From the IMG/VR virus record IMGVR_UViG_3300008267_000265, positions 1 through 64,000 of that record: a stretch of DNA of 64,000 nt. One strand, written 5' to 3'. This DNA is from a virus. The notes under the pieces are model-generated. The model was given only the letters and a program-made list of their open reading frames with translations. It ran no database searches and was not told the DNA's origin. This document shows, in pieces, positions 17,245 through 27,217 of the stretch (position 1 is its first letter; every line of letters begins with the position of its first letter). The position numbers and the translations under genes are program-made.

Positions 17245-20200
17245 TTATGCTATCTGTGTTACTGTTACTGTTATTGATGGTGTTGCTGGGAATCCACTTC
17301 CTGCAGCAGTATACGGAAAGGATGTATTTGCTCCGTTGGAATGGTACCATATTTCGATATACTCTCCTGCGTTTATAGATTGTGCAAATTGAGACGTTAC
17401 AGCTGTTTGACTATTGTTTTCCAATTGTATAATCGTACTCGAATTATCTACATTAGATCCTGTTTTCCTAAACCATATACGTAAGGTAGGTGTAGTATTT
17501 CCTTGTTGTGCTAGTGCTGCGTATTGTATGTTATATAATCCTGTGTTTTCAAAAGTCATCCTACTACTACTAACTATACTTACACCGTCCTTAAAATATG
17601 TTAGTGGTAGTTCAATAGACGCTGATACGTTTTGAGTCGCTGTTATAGAGCCGGTATTAGCAAATTGAGCATAGTTAAATAGTTTGTTACCCCATCTTGT
17701 AAATGAAGAACCGCTTATAACGTTGATGTTGCCTATTACATTTAATGATCCTGTTATAGTTGAATTACCTGTAAGGCTTTGGTTTCCATTAATGAAGGAC
17801 GACCCTGTAAAATACTGAGATCCGGTTACTGTGAATGTCGTATTTGAGAATGTAGAGGTGCCCCTTACGTCGAAGTTTCCTAGTACTTTTGTTGATCCAG
17901 TTACTATAAACTCACTATTGTGAAAATTAGAAGATCCACTAACTTCAATACTACCGCTCATTACCGTATTCCCCAAAATTGTATTACTTCCACTTAGAGT
18001 GTGGTTACCGTAGAACGCCGATGTACCGTTAAATGTCTGAGATCCACTTATGTTAATTGATCCTGATAGTACTGTGTTTCCTATTAATGTGTTATTGCCC
18101 GTTTGTGTTGTTGAACCGGTAATGTTGACCGATCCTGTAAAGTATGAGTTACCTACTTGATTTCCTATACCTGTGAATGTCTGAGATCCGCTTATATCTA
18201 TACTACCGCTTAAAACTGTAGTACCTATTAATATATTATTACCGGTTTGTGTAGTAGAGCCTGTTACACTTAGAGAGCCAGTTAAAGTAGTTAGCCCTAT
18301 ATTTGTGAATGTACTCGATCCAGATACGGTAAGTGAACCAGTTATTGTGTATGATCCACTTAGTTGTTTTGTATTAACCCAAACACCGTTACCGTTGCGC
18401 ATTAGTAAATCTCCATATGCTAATGAACCTGTATTAATCAATACATTGTGAAGCTCATCTAATTCATAGCCGTTATCCACTTTTACAAAGATAGATCCGT
18501 TAGGACTTGCTTGTACAACGTATCCTAATCTAACTGAGTGACTTGGGGCAGATGGTGGTATATTCGTTATTCCTCCAAATGTAGTGGGAGACAGATAAAG
18601 TCCGTCTCCATCAACCCAAGTTTCTCCTTGCAATGTTCCTCTTGTATCAATATTTCGTACTAATCCATAGGTAGTAACAAAACCTTCTTGGTTAATAGCT
18701 ATATTCTCTGTTACTAATCCTATTGTATCTAATGAATTTGCATCACCATCTCCTTTAGCTAGTGCCACTTTTATTCTATTTCCTTGAGCACCATCCAATC
18801 TTACAACCTGATATCCTGCTTCTGTTAGGTTGGTTCCGGTTTTGTTTACGACACGGACTACTTCTTCTTGTCCTATTTGTAAAGTAACGCTGCCTCCTTT
18901 TAATCCTAAATCTAATGTACCGTCGACATCATTCCATTTTAATCTACCTACTGCTCCTGCATTTGATGCCGTTGTATCAAAGTCGATATAATCAACTCCT
19001 GATATGTAGGATGACCCCGACATTATGATAGAGCCTGTTAGTATTACATCTTGATATAGTGGATTAAGGTAGGATGCTGTTTGTGAATTTATAGCATTAC
19101 TAGCACTAGTTGCCCAGCTCGCAGTTCCAAATAGTGATCCCGTAGCTCCATTTACTAAAGTTACACTACCGTTAAATGTAGTTGATCCTGATATTGATAA
19201 TGAACCTGTTATTGTTTGGTTGCCTCTAAATGTATTTGATCCTGTTGTTGCTAATGATGCTGACTTGGCTACAAATACTGGATCTGTTTCTATGTAGTAT
19301 GACGCTGTCTGAGCATAGTCTGAGAAAGTTGCGTATGATGCTGATAAGGCTGTTCCTGTTGTACCGCCCGTAGATCCAATAGCAAATCCACTTTCTTGAG
19401 TCGGAAATGTTATAATAGCACTTGCTGTGTCTACTAGTTGTATGTTTTCCGGTATGATTTGATTATAGTTAGAATCAAATACAGTTATGATAGGTGTTCT
19501 AGTACCGAGATCGTGGTTGAACGTAAAAGATGTTGTGTTGACGAAAGATCCGGTTACGAGTGATCCTGAAATGATTGTTACGCCTCCGCCTGCAGATGCT
19601 ATAACTGTTACCGCTCCTTGACCGTTAGATGGGAGGAGTGTTATACCCGATCCAGCTATTAGCTGCGTTACACCTCCATTTCCTGCTATTGCTGCATAGT
19701 CAGCAGAAGTTGCAGTATTCGACTGTAGGGCATGTGATGCACTTGTTACTGTTCCTACTACGTTTGCCGCAGCTACAAATGAAGCTGTTTGTGCAGTTTG
19801 TACATACGATGCTGTTTGAGCAAATGAGCTACTGACTGCTTGTAATACGTAAGATGCAGTTTGAGCAAATGAAGCTGTTTGTGCTAGTGATGCTGTAGTT
19901 GCAAATGAACTACTAACTGCTTCTAGTACGTAGGATGCTGTTTGAGCAAATGATGCCGTCTGTGCTAGTGATGCTGTAAAAGCATACGAAGCTGTGCCTG
20001 CGAATTGAGACGTATTTGATCCTGTGTATGCATTGAAGCTTGACGTTGTAACAACCGAGCTTGTAAACGCATTGAAAGAACTTGTTGTTACGAATGATCC
20101 TGTATCGACTGCAGAACCTCCTGCATTTAATGCGTAGGATGCTGTTAAAGCGTACGATGCACTTCCAAACAGCGATCCAGTAATACTTGATGCATTTAAG

Positions 20201-21540
20201 GAACCTGTGATCTGTTGACTACCTGATACTATTACCGTTCCTACTAATGTTTGTACATCGTCCGTGTTATCACCAAATATATTTGATCCACTTGAGTATA
20301 TTACAGAGGCTGATTCGTAGGTTACATTTAGAAATGTTACCGATGCTGTTCCGTTTACAGTTACATTTCCATTTATCGTACCTCCTGTGAGTGGTAGATA
20401 GGCTGGTGCGAAAGATGCTGTTTCAGCGTAGCTTGCACTTCCGTATAGTGATCCGGTTATACCTCCGAGTACAACTAGGTCTGTATCAATCTCTAACGAA
20501 CCAGTTATGTTGTGGAGGTTGTTAGCATTTAATTCAAACTTCCTATCTACTTCTGTATCCGGTCCGCCTACAAAGAACTGTAGTGGTTTATTAGGAGTTG
20601 CATTACCAATGTGAAGATGGCTACCAGTAGCGTATAGGTATGCATCATTAGGTCCACCTAAGAATCCGCTGAAGTTATCGCTATTGATACCCATATCAAT
20701 GTAGTTGCCATTCTCGTTTCCGTTACCTGCTGTTGCAACTACATCTGATGATGCATTCGTACCTTGATTTGTATTTTGAATGTTAAGCTGTAGGTAGCTA
20801 TTAAGGTTACCTTTACCGCTTATTACATTAATTGATGTTGGATTTGGTTGATAGACGTATAATGCTTCTGGATTGTCTATTGTAGCATTGTCTTGGTTTA
20901 TTACTACAGTGCTGGAACCTGATTGATATAGAGAGCTTGTAGCAAGTGTTGTATCTGTGATGAAATATGGTATGTGAGTTGCTTTACCTCCTAAAATAGC
21001 TGATGCTGTTGTTGAGTTAAGAGCGTATGACGCACTCACTGCATTTTGTGCGTAGGATGCTGTTTGTGCGTTTTGTGCGTATGAGGCTGTTCTTGCATAA
21101 CTAGCTGTCACTGCAAAACTACTACTCAATACCCTCATCGAACTAGTCTGCGATGTCAACACATAAGGTGCTAACATAGAGCTAGTTGCGGTCAGCGGTA
21201 AGTAGGCTGGTGCAAAGGATGCTGTTGAGGCATTTGTTGCATTTAGTGCATATGATGAGCTGATTGCATTATCGATCGTACCTGATACGTTTACTGCGTA
21301 CGATGCTGTTAGAGCATTTATAGACCAGCTAGCTGTTGCAGCGTAGGATGCTGTGCCCGGAAAAGATCCCGTATACGTAGTGGAAACTAGAGAGACTATT
21401 GATTGTGTAGTATCGACTTCTTGCTTAAGATAGACGGCACCGTCGTAGGTATTAATTGCTAACTCACCTAAGTCTAGCGATGCGGTGGTTGGTATTTTAC
21501 CTGGTACGGAACTACGTTTCAGTTCTATCTTAACTGCCAT
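17245..21540 (-). CDS. long tail fibre with SYA repeats and a C1q-like tip
   Basis: A 1431-residue protein, the longest in the window. The N-terminal 25 residues (V-K-I-E-L-K-R-S-S-V-P-G-K-I-P) look like a virion-attachment segment. Most of the rest is made of short repeats: T-A-S-Y-A-x-T-A-S-Y-A blocks (about 55-175 and 500-590) and V-S-G-S/I-T-G-S/N-T-V-L-S-G-S-I blocks (about 1080-1280). The last 140 residues fit a C1q/TNF-like jelly roll (F-E-N-T-G-L-Y-N-I-Q-Y-A, then L-R-I-W-F-R-K), a fold used by phage fibres to bind glycans or proteins. It heads a fibre operon with its own promoter motif. Confidence 0.75.
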   Translation of the reverse strand: MAVKIELKRSSVPGKIPTTASLDLGELAINTYDGAVYLKQEVDTTQSIVSLVSTTYTGSFPGTASYAATASWSINALTASYAVNVSGTIDNAISSSYALNATNASTASFAPAYLPLTATSSMLAPYVLTSQTSSMRVLSSSFAVTASYARTASYAQNAQTASYAQNAVSASYALNSTTASAILGGKATHIPYFITDTTLATSSLYQSGSSTVVINQDNATIDNPEALYVYQPNPTSINVISGKGNLNSYLQLNIQNTNQGTNASSDVVATAGNGNENGNYIDMGINSDNFSGFLGGPNDAYLYATGSHLHIGNATPNKPLQFFVGGPDTEVDRKFELNANNLHNITGSLEIDTDLVVLGGITGSLYGSASYAETASFAPAYLPLTGGTINGNVTVNGTASVTFLNVTYESASVIYSSGSNIFGDNTDDVQTLVGTVIVSGSQQITGSLNASSITGSLFGSASYALTASYALNAGGSAVDTGSFVTTSSFNAFTSSVVTTSSFNAYTGSNTSQFAGTASYAFTASLAQTASFAQTASYVLEAVSSSFATTASLAQTASFAQTASYVLQAVSSSFAQTASYVQTAQTASFVAAANVVGTVTSASHALQSNTATSADYAAIAGNGGVTQLIAGSGITLLPSNGQGAVTVIASAGGGVTIISGSLVTGSFVNTTSFTFNHDLGTRTPIITVFDSNYNQIIPENIQLVDTASAIITFPTQESGFAIGSTGGTTGTALSASYATFSDYAQTASYYIETDPVFVAKSASLATTGSNTFRGNQTITGSLSISGSTTFNGSVTLVNGATGSLFGTASWATSASNAINSQTASYLNPLYQDVILTGSIIMSGSSYISGVDYIDFDTTASNAGAVGRLKWNDVDGTLDLGLKGGSVTLQIGQEEVVRVVNKTGTNLTEAGYQVVRLDGAQGNRIKVALAKGDGDANSLDTIGLVTENIAINQEGFVTTYGLVRNIDTRGTLQGETWVDGDGLYLSPTTFGGITNIPPSAPSHSVRLGYVVQASPNGSIFVKVDNGYELDELHNVLINTGSLAYGDLLMRNGNGVWVNTKQLSGSYTITGSLTVSGSSTFTNIGLTTLTGSLSVTGSTTQTGNNILIGTTVLSGSIDISGSQTFTGIGNQVGNSYFTGSVNITGSTTQTGNNTLIGNTVLSGSINISGSQTFNGTSAFYGNHTLSGSNTILGNTVMSGSIEVSGSSNFHNSEFIVTGSTKVLGNFDVRGTSTFSNTTFTVTGSQYFTGSSFINGNQSLTGNSTITGSLNVIGNINVISGSSFTRWGNKLFNYAQFANTGSITATQNVSASIELPLTYFKDGVSIVSSSRMTFENTGLYNIQYAALAQQGNTTPTLRIWFRKTGSNVDNSSTIIQLENNSQTAVTSQFAQSINAGEYIEIWYHSNGANTSFPYTAAGSGFPATPSITVTVTQIA

Positions 21541-21589
21541 ATCTAGGAGCGTTTAAAGTATATACTACGAGGACTTATATAAGCCGTTT

Positions 21590-21597
21590 ATAAATAG
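21590..21597 (-). promoter_or_regulatory. late-promoter-like motif before the long fibre gene
   Basis: The minus strand reads TACTATTTATAAAC, 49 bases upstream of the ATG at 21540, leaving one of the longer leaders in the set. Confidence 0.4.
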
Positions 21598-21602
21598 TAT
21601 AC

Positions 21603-22085
21603 TTAGAAGGTTCCCCCGTCGATTGTATTGGTTGGTTCCATGGATCCTGATACGGATACGATAAAGTCTTCGTTAGGTACGAATGGTAGATTTAGGTCTT
21701 GTGCAAAGGTCGTTGATCCTGATACATACAAGCTGCCAGAAATAATAATGTCGTTGTTAGCGGTTCCGTTGAGCGCACTAATAATTCTAAGAACGTGATC
21801 AGCTTTAATGATTGCTCCAGGATAAATTCCATCAGTTGAGATTGTACCGCTGGTAGGTGTTGGGGTGTAGATTATGATTGGTCCACCAACATTCGCTCCA
21901 GATACGAAGGATGCACTAGTTGGTGGTATATTAAAACCTGTTAAGTTATTAATTTGATTAACTATGCTATTTACAGATCCACTTCCAACTGGTTGAGATG
22001 CACTTATAATATAGCCACTAGCACTTGGAATTAGGTACCCAGTCAAACTGTTTATCTGGCTTATTATATCTCCTAGTGTACTCAT
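21603..22085 (-). CDS. small fibre-like structural protein
   Basis: A 160-residue protein. The N-terminus has a duplicated unit (I-I-S-Q-I-N-S-L-T-G-Y and I-V-N-Q-I-N-N-L-T-G-F). A later I-S-G-S-L-Y-V-S-G-S-T-T-F segment is shared with the fibre proteins. Its start overlaps the stop of the gp15-like gene (ATGA). A fibre-attachment or tail-accessory role is plausible. Confidence 0.5.
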   Translation of the reverse strand: MSTLGDIISQINSLTGYLIPSASGYIISASQPVGSGSVNSIVNQINNLTGFNIPPTSASFVSGANVGGPIIIYTPTPTSGTISTDGIYPGAIIKADHVLRIISALNGTANNDIIISGSLYVSGSTTFAQDLNLPFVPNEDFIVSVSGSMEPTNTIDGGTF

Positions 22086-22942
22086 AAGGCTTGTTCGGTG
22101 TTAAATACTATCTTGCATAGGTTGTATGTCTTACCTTGTAGCTGTGCTAGGAAGGCATTTATGGAGTCTGGTATTAGATATCCATTCAGCGTCATATCGA
22201 ATTCTGTTCTTACTAATCTATCCTCACCTTGTTCATACGTCTGAGAATCCGTAAACGTTTCAATTTTTGTTAAGAATTGAAATCTTGATGGATCACCCCA
22301 ATAAGAATTGGATGCGAAATTTACCGCTTCTATTAGCTTATCCATCTGCTCTACGAAGTTAGTCCACATTAGACATCTGTAGTTTACTGTAACATAGTCC
22401 GGTGTTACTGTTACAACGAATTCTTTTTGTGGTGTTTGGTTCCGCAGTACTGCGAAGTTATCGTATACGTTTCTTCTTGAGTATGACTTTTCAAATAATT
22501 GCACGTTGTGAGCATTGTTACCATCCAACTTGTTACCAAGTGTGCGATTCTGTACAACAGACTCTCTTTTAAACATCACAAGTGGTGACATAATTCTAGC
22601 TGCTCCGTCTCTGTAGTATCCGTCTGCTTGTACTGATTTCCACTTTTCAGGTGATCCGTATATGATTGGCACTAGTACTGACTCATTGTTCTGGTATACT
22701 GATAGCTTGAGGACATTATCAAAATAGTACATGATAGCTTCGTCAATATCCTTTATACCAATAGAAAACTTCTTATCTTGCAGATCCTTTAAAGATGTCT
22801 CATATGCACGATTAAACTCAGGTTGACCTGGTTTGAACGGTTCAGAGAATACAATGTTAGGATTACCGTACTGTGGGTCGTACGGATTCACTAACTTATT
22901 CATGAACTCCCTTCTAGTTTGTGGTCTTACTTGTTGTCCCAT
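22082..22942 (-). CDS. gp15: proximal tail sheath stabilisation protein (T4 gp15-like)
   Basis: A 286-residue protein, close to T4 gp15 in length. Shared landmarks are V-L-V-P-I-I-Y-G-S-P-E-K-W (VPITYAS in T4), a middle P-L-V-M-F-K-R-E-S segment, an F-V-V-T-V-T-P-D-Y-V-T-V-N-Y-R block before an acidic helix, and a final E-F-D-M-T-L-N-G-Y-L-I-P. In T4 the protein caps the tail and joins it to the neck. Location next to the gp14-like and gp13-like genes supports this. Confidence 0.65.
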   Translation of the reverse strand: MGQQVRPQTRREFMNKLVNPYDPQYGNPNIVFSEPFKPGQPEFNRAYETSLKDLQDKKFSIGIKDIDEAIMYYFDNVLKLSVYQNNESVLVPIIYGSPEKWKSVQADGYYRDGAARIMSPLVMFKRESVVQNRTLGNKLDGNNAHNVQLFEKSYSRRNVYDNFAVLRNQTPQKEFVVTVTPDYVTVNYRCLMWTNFVEQMDKLIEAVNFASNSYWGDPSRFQFLTKIETFTDSQTYEQGEDRLVRTEFDMTLNGYLIPDSINAFLAQLQGKTYNLCKIVFNTEQAL

Positions 22943-22943
22943 A

Positions 22944-23435
22944 TTATAATCTTTGGCGTGTAATACCCAATCTTTCTGGTGATGTTAAGTGAGCGTTTAG
23001 TATTATTGAGAAGCTGCCACCAAAGTTTTGTAATCCATCAGAGTATGTATAATCCGGATCTTTACCAAGTATTAATTGGTTTTCATTGGTATTATCAACT
23101 TCGTAGTATAGCTCATTATACATAATAATATCGCCAGTTTCTGGTACGACGTTTGCAGTTATTAGATCGTCTTTTAAGAATCTAAAAACAACCTCTCGTC
23201 TACTGTCTGGTCCAAAGCTATCAGCTACTGTTGTAAAGTCTCCTCTCTCAATCAAACAGTCTATCAATACAGGTCCAATATAGTCTTTTACCAAAGCTTC
23301 ACCGTACACATTGGGTTGTGTATTAGGTAGTATTACTTTGTAGTATCCTATCTGCTGAGTAGCAACGTTGTGAACGAATTCCATTGAAATTCCTTTAAAC
23401 ATTGTTACGTCTCGTACTGTTCCAAATAATGCCAT
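22944..23435 (-). CDS. gp14: neck protein (T4 gp14-like)
   Basis: A 163-residue protein, shorter than T4 gp14. The recognisable core is V-V-P-E-T-G-D-I-I-M-Y-N-E-L-Y-Y-E-V-D-N-T-N-E-N, which in gp14-type neck proteins follows an F-R-F-L-K-D-D-L segment. Neck proteins close the filled head and provide the docking surface for the tail. It lies one base from each flanking gene, in the order gp13-gp14-gp15 also found in T4. Confidence 0.6.
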   Translation of the reverse strand: MALFGTVRDVTMFKGISMEFVHNVATQQIGYYKVILPNTQPNVYGEALVKDYIGPVLIDCLIERGDFTTVADSFGPDSRREVVFRFLKDDLITANVVPETGDIIMYNELYYEVDNTNENQLILGKDPDYTYSDGLQNFGGSFSIILNAHLTSPERLGITRQRL

Positions 23436-23436
23436 G

Positions 23437-24624
23437 TTATCCTATGTACACCATCATCGGTATACTATTTAGTGTATCGTTTAATGATTGATTCTCTGAT
23501 TGCTTTCTTTCTAGTTGAGCCTTTCTTGACATCTCTTCTAGATCTCCTCTTAGCTTCTCTCTCAAGGTTGTCTGCATTGCTTGTCCTCGTGATATTAGAT
23601 CAGCAAAGTTGAGAGTTACCTCTGCTCCTGGTATTGCTACTTGTTGGTACTTACCTCTAACTAATCCTAACAACTCAGATGTCAAAGCAGCTGTGTATTC
23701 TTTGATCCACTGCTTACCTGGTTGATTGATTTCTCCGTATACAATGTTAGCATACGGTACTTGTGATGGGTTAGCTACCAATCCTTGGTTGCCGTTATAC
23801 GGACTGTTGGTAGTCAAACTCATTAAATCTGATTGAAAGCAGTATTGAATAGACATGTAGGAGTATACTGATAGTCGTGGTACTGGCATTAGTCTCAAGT
23901 TTGTACCAATTATCTCGAAGCTCCAGGCTGGTAGACGAACTTGGTTTGACATCTCAAGCTCCTGGATTCTTTGAATATCCCAGAATACTGGGTATAGTGT
24001 AACACTATTACCTGCACCACCTACGCCAACTCCCATACCAAATCCACCCCAATCACCTGGTGTAGCTCCGGCTCCTCCTAATTGTGGATAGTATGCACCG
24101 TAGCCATATCCATACACAGCTGGTGGTGCTTGATACATTACTCTTTGTACGATTACTCTATCGGTAGGATCCATGCCTTGCGTATTGACAGCCCAATCGT
24201 ATAGATCGTAGTTTTGCTGGCCAGCTATCAACTCAATTGACCCTGTCCTCCAACTTACAAATCCACCAACTCCTGCAGCTTGACCGTAGGTTTCTGATAT
24301 GTTTAGGGTGTTTGTTAGGTTTGGCGACACTACTGTATTATTCAGAGTAGATCCAGTTGGAGTACCTTCAATTGTAAGATAGTTGTCTTTAATCTTAATT
24401 TGGTAGAGCTCTTCTGCGTAAATAGCAGTTGCTTCTTCAAAGCAGGCGTATATGTTGATATCTTGAAGCTCAACATCTAATACTGGATATCCTAATTTAC
24501 GAGCACAATAGTTTGCTACCTTAGGGCCGTCTGCCTGGTATACCGGGTCACTATCAAAGTACCCGAAAGGAGTTGATCCTGAGATTGGTCCTGGTGTACC
24601 GTCGTATATTATTGGATTTGCCAT
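23437..24624 (-). CDS. gp13: neck protein (T4 gp13-like)
   Basis: A 395-residue protein. Residues about 33-70 (V-A-N-Y-C-A-R-K-L-G-Y-P-V-L-D-V-E-L-Q-D then C-F-E-E-A-T-A-I-Y-A-E-E) match the start of head-completion proteins of the gp13 group. A G-Q-Q-N-Y-D-L segment and a helical C-terminus (about 310-380) follow. A Gly/Tyr-rich insert (about 170-210) is unlike T4. Gene order supports the assignment. Confidence 0.6.
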   Translation of the reverse strand: MANPIIYDGTPGPISGSTPFGYFDSDPVYQADGPKVANYCARKLGYPVLDVELQDINIYACFEEATAIYAEELYQIKIKDNYLTIEGTPTGSTLNNTVVSPNLTNTLNISETYGQAAGVGGFVSWRTGSIELIAGQQNYDLYDWAVNTQGMDPTDRVIVQRVMYQAPPAVYGYGYGAYYPQLGGAGATPGDWGGFGMGVGVGGAGNSVTLYPVFWDIQRIQELEMSNQVRLPAWSFEIIGTNLRLMPVPRLSVYSYMSIQYCFQSDLMSLTTNSPYNGNQGLVANPSQVPYANIVYGEINQPGKQWIKEYTAALTSELLGLVRGKYQQVAIPGAEVTLNFADLISRGQAMQTTLREKLRGDLEEMSRKAQLERKQSENQSLNDTLNSIPMMVYIG

Positions 24625-24629
24625 GTTAA

Positions 24630-25295
24630 TTAGTCTCTGTGATCATTGTAGATTTTTAGAAGCTCTTCTACAATTGGATCACGGTGGTTTGTTTTAAGTG
24701 TTACTACTGAAAAACCTTTAACAGTTGTTAGATTATTGCATATAAAGTTGAATCCTGACTGCTTTCTATCTTTTAGATCCACTTGAGCAGTATCACCGCA
24801 AATAATCATCTTGCTACCCTCGCATAGACGGCCTAGAATCAGTTCCATCTGTCTGTGAGTAATGTTCTGCCCTTCATCAACTACAACGCAGCAATTCGAA
24901 AGATTTCGCCCTCTCATGAAGGCTACTGGAATTACTTCGATGTGACCTTCTGCCAGCTCTCTGTCGATCTTCTCTTTGCTGTACAATCTATACATGTTGT
25001 CGTAGATTGCGGCTGTATAAGGAGCTAATTTAGCATCCTTATCACCAGGCATAAATCCTAATTCTTCACCAGATGTTACAGCTGGTCTTGTTAGGATAAT
25101 TTTCTCTACTTGGTGTGTAAATAAAAGATCTAAAGCTACTTGAGCTGCAACCATCGATTTACCCGATCCTGCACCTCCTTTCAGCACTGTTATCTTATTT
25201 TCTAATATAACTGCTTTAGCTTGTTTCTGTTCTTCGTTTAGTGTAACCTGGAACTTTATTGGGTTCTTTGGTTTGCGCTTTGGTTGTGTGCTCAT
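24630..25295 (-). CDS. phoH: PhoH-like ATPase
   Basis: A 221-residue protein with the full PhoH signature: Walker A G-G-A-G-S-G-K-S (about 40-47), I-L-T-R-P-A-V-T-S-G-E-E-L-G-F, Walker B V-V-V-D-E-G-Q-N, I-I-C-G-D-T-A-Q-V-D and a final arginine region L-K-T-N-H-R-D. PhoH-like genes are very common in marine and freshwater myoviruses. The family is related to RNA helicase-like P-loop ATPases and the phage role is unsettled. A promoter motif lies upstream and a terminator closes the preceding unit. Confidence 0.85.
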   Translation of the reverse strand: MSTQPKRKPKNPIKFQVTLNEEQKQAKAVILENKITVLKGGAGSGKSMVAAQVALDLLFTHQVEKIILTRPAVTSGEELGFMPGDKDAKLAPYTAAIYDNMYRLYSKEKIDRELAEGHIEVIPVAFMRGRNLSNCCVVVDEGQNITHRQMELILGRLCEGSKMIICGDTAQVDLKDRKQSGFNFICNNLTTVKGFSVVTLKTNHRDPIVEELLKIYNDHRD

Positions 25296-25310
25296 ACGTA
25301 TACCTTTTAA

Positions 25311-25318
25311 ATAAATAG
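25311..25318 (-). promoter_or_regulatory. late-promoter-like motif before phoH
   Basis: The minus strand reads AAACTATTTATTTAA, 15 bases upstream of the phoH ATG at 25295 and just downstream of the terminator at 25334-25355. Confidence 0.45.
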
Positions 25319-25333
25319 TTTATACTACCAAAT

Positions 25334-25355
25334 AAAAAAGCCCCCATGTGGAGGC
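25334..25355 (-). terminator. rho-independent terminator after the 462-residue fibre gene
   Basis: The minus strand forms GCCTCC, loop ACAT, GGGGGC (one T-G wobble), followed by six T. It sits 25 bases after the stop of the gene at 25380. Confidence 0.8.
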
Positions 25356-25379
25356 TTCTATATTATTCTTGTTTTTAAA

Positions 25380-26768
25380 TTAACCTAGACTTGATGTTAC
25401 CCATCCATCTACACCTCCGTTTCCAGTGTAGATCCACAATTTGTTAGTCGCTGGTTCAACATACATAGAGCCGGTTAATGTTAGCGATGAGCTGATTGGT
25501 ATTACCAATGAGCCGCTTATTCGAACTGACCCTGATGTGATTTGATCTCCGTTAAATGTATTTGAGCCAGTTGTTGCTAGATTTGATGCTCCTGTTATAG
25601 TACCAGGAACACTTAAAGATCCACTGGTATCGAAGGTCCATGTTTTTGTTGCTCCAATACCATCATAGGTGTTTATAGTTACGTTACCATTTTGTATATA
25701 TCCGTATCCCGACCCACCATAAATATTTACAGCACCTCCCACTGCATTAATACTGTCACCTCCTCTTATTTCTACGAATCCTGCATTACCATCATCCGTA
25801 TTACCACCTTCTATTCGAACATATCCACCGCTTCCTGATAATGGTCCGTATCCACCACGTACTTTAATATCGCCACCACTACCACCTTCCACACCGCCGC
25901 GTCCTGCCCATAGGTAGATATCACCACCTTCACTTGAGCCACTTCCTTGTCCTGGGTTGATTACTAGTCTTTGGCTGTTAGGAAATGCAGCAGTTCCGTT
26001 AGGTGTGCTTATCACTGCTTGATCTGTACCATCGCCTAATTTTAATGTATTTGTGGTTAGATCACCACTAGCGTTGTCCCCTCTTGGAGTAGTCAAGGAT
26101 GGAAATAACGTATTCCCGTTGTCATCGAATACCCAGGTGCTTTGGGTTGAGCCTGTTTGGGAATTAATTTGAACCCAGTATTTGTCGTTAAAAGAATTAT
26201 CTAAATTTCGTACAACTACATTTGCTTTTTCACCACCTAAATATAAATAAGCACTTGATGAATCTATTGTACCACCGGCACGAATGTGAATATGATTTGG
26301 TGATGTTGGGTCTAATACTATATATTGATCAGTACCTAAATTTTCATCTGGGTTTAATTGTAATGTTGACGCTCCTAATCCGTCTCCTGAGCTCTGTGAT
26401 ACCGATTGTATTAAACTACCATCTCCAAAATTAATTGATCCTGATATTGTTTGATTTCCTCTGAACGTGTTTGACCCTGTTGTTGCAAACGATCCAGTAT
26501 TAATATTAACTCCTCCACCACCGTTCATGGCATATGATGCTGTTAGTGCATACGATGCACTTGTTACTGTTCCTCTTACATTAGATGCTGTTACAAAAGA
26601 AGCTGTTTGAGCTGTTGTGGCTGTTCCTACGGTGCCATCTACATCAGCACCAGCAACATAGGATGCTGTTTGAGCGTAGGATGCAGTTGTGACTAAGGTT
26701 GCGTTTAAGGTTATAGTGGTTGAACCGCTGGAAAACGGTGTGATATTGTCTACTCTTAGTGTGCTCAT
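25380..26768 (-). CDS. tail fibre-like structural protein
   Basis: A 462-residue protein. The N-terminus (M-S-T-L-R-V-D-N-I-T) is a recurrent phage-fibre start. It is followed by T-A-S-Y-A-x-T-A-S-Y repeats, a T-G-S-N-T-F-R-G-N-Q-T-I-S-G-S module shared with the long fibre at 17245, and a Gly-rich middle (about 270-370: G-G-D-I-Y-L-W-A-G-R-G-G). The end (T-G-S-M-Y-V-E-P-A-T-N-K-L-W-I-Y-T-G) resembles fibre C-termini. It lies among head-proximal genes rather than with the fibre cluster, so it may be a head or neck fibre. Confidence 0.65.
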   Translation of the reverse strand: MSTLRVDNITPFSSGSTTITLNATLVTTASYAQTASYVAGADVDGTVGTATTAQTASFVTASNVRGTVTSASYALTASYAMNGGGGVNINTGSFATTGSNTFRGNQTISGSINFGDGSLIQSVSQSSGDGLGASTLQLNPDENLGTDQYIVLDPTSPNHIHIRAGGTIDSSSAYLYLGGEKANVVVRNLDNSFNDKYWVQINSQTGSTQSTWVFDDNGNTLFPSLTTPRGDNASGDLTTNTLKLGDGTDQAVISTPNGTAAFPNSQRLVINPGQGSGSSEGGDIYLWAGRGGVEGGSGGDIKVRGGYGPLSGSGGYVRIEGGNTDDGNAGFVEIRGGDSINAVGGAVNIYGGSGYGYIQNGNVTINTYDGIGATKTWTFDTSGSLSVPGTITGASNLATTGSNTFNGDQITSGSVRISGSLVIPISSSLTLTGSMYVEPATNKLWIYTGNGGVDGWVTSSLG

Positions 26769-26807
26769 TTTCGATTGGATTATTTGTAATAAAATATTAT
26801 ATTTTTG

Positions 26808-27149
26808 TTATAGTATTGATAAATTTGAACCAGACCCCACAGACACTGTTCCACCAAACCCAGTAGGTCCTATTAAAAAGGCGTTATGCTGCGCTGGTAT
26901 ATCTACGTTGCTTGTTATTGTTTGTGGATGCATAAACATCTGGCTGTTAACGGTGTTACTTGTAGTTATACTACCGCTTACTGCTAAAGATCCGCTAATA
27001 ACAACGGCTTGATCATCTAAGGAGATCGCTGTTGGATTGCCAAGACCATCTGTTATATTTTTTAGCGTACTGTCTACTATACCGTTATCTACTGTTTTTA
27101 GGAGCGATTGATACGTTGAAGCTACCGTATTGTTTGTTAAAGCTGCCAT
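26808..27149 (-). CDS. small fibre-like virion protein
   Basis: A 113-residue protein. It starts A-L-T-N-N-T-V-A-S-T-Y-Q-S-L-L-K and includes T-D-G-L-G-N-P-T-A-I-S-L, V-I-S-G-S-L-A-V-S-G-S-I, and a final N-A-F-L-I-G-P. The same modules occur at fibre N-termini of related phages. It could be a short fibre or head-surface decoration. It has its own upstream terminator and promoter. Confidence 0.5.
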   Translation of the reverse strand: MAALTNNTVASTYQSLLKTVDNGIVDSTLKNITDGLGNPTAISLDDQAVVISGSLAVSGSITTSNTVNSQMFMHPQTITSNVDIPAQHNAFLIGPTGFGGTVSVGSGSNLSIL

Positions 27150-27169
27150 GCTTAGAGATTGATTCCTAT

Positions 27170-27177
27170 ATAAATAG
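27170..27177 (-). promoter_or_regulatory. late-promoter-like motif before the 113-residue gene
   Basis: The minus strand reads CCACTATTTATATAG, 20 bases upstream of the ATG at 27149, immediately after the terminator at 27193-27217. Confidence 0.45.
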
Positions 27178-27192
27178 TGGTATACTCAATAT

Positions 27193-27217
27193 AAAAAAGC
27201 CTCTCATTAAAAGAGGC
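27193..27217 (-). terminator. rho-independent terminator after the 98-residue gene
   Basis: The minus strand forms GCCTCT, a TTTAATG loop, AGAGGC, followed by six T. It lies about 30 bases after the stop at 27246. Confidence 0.85.
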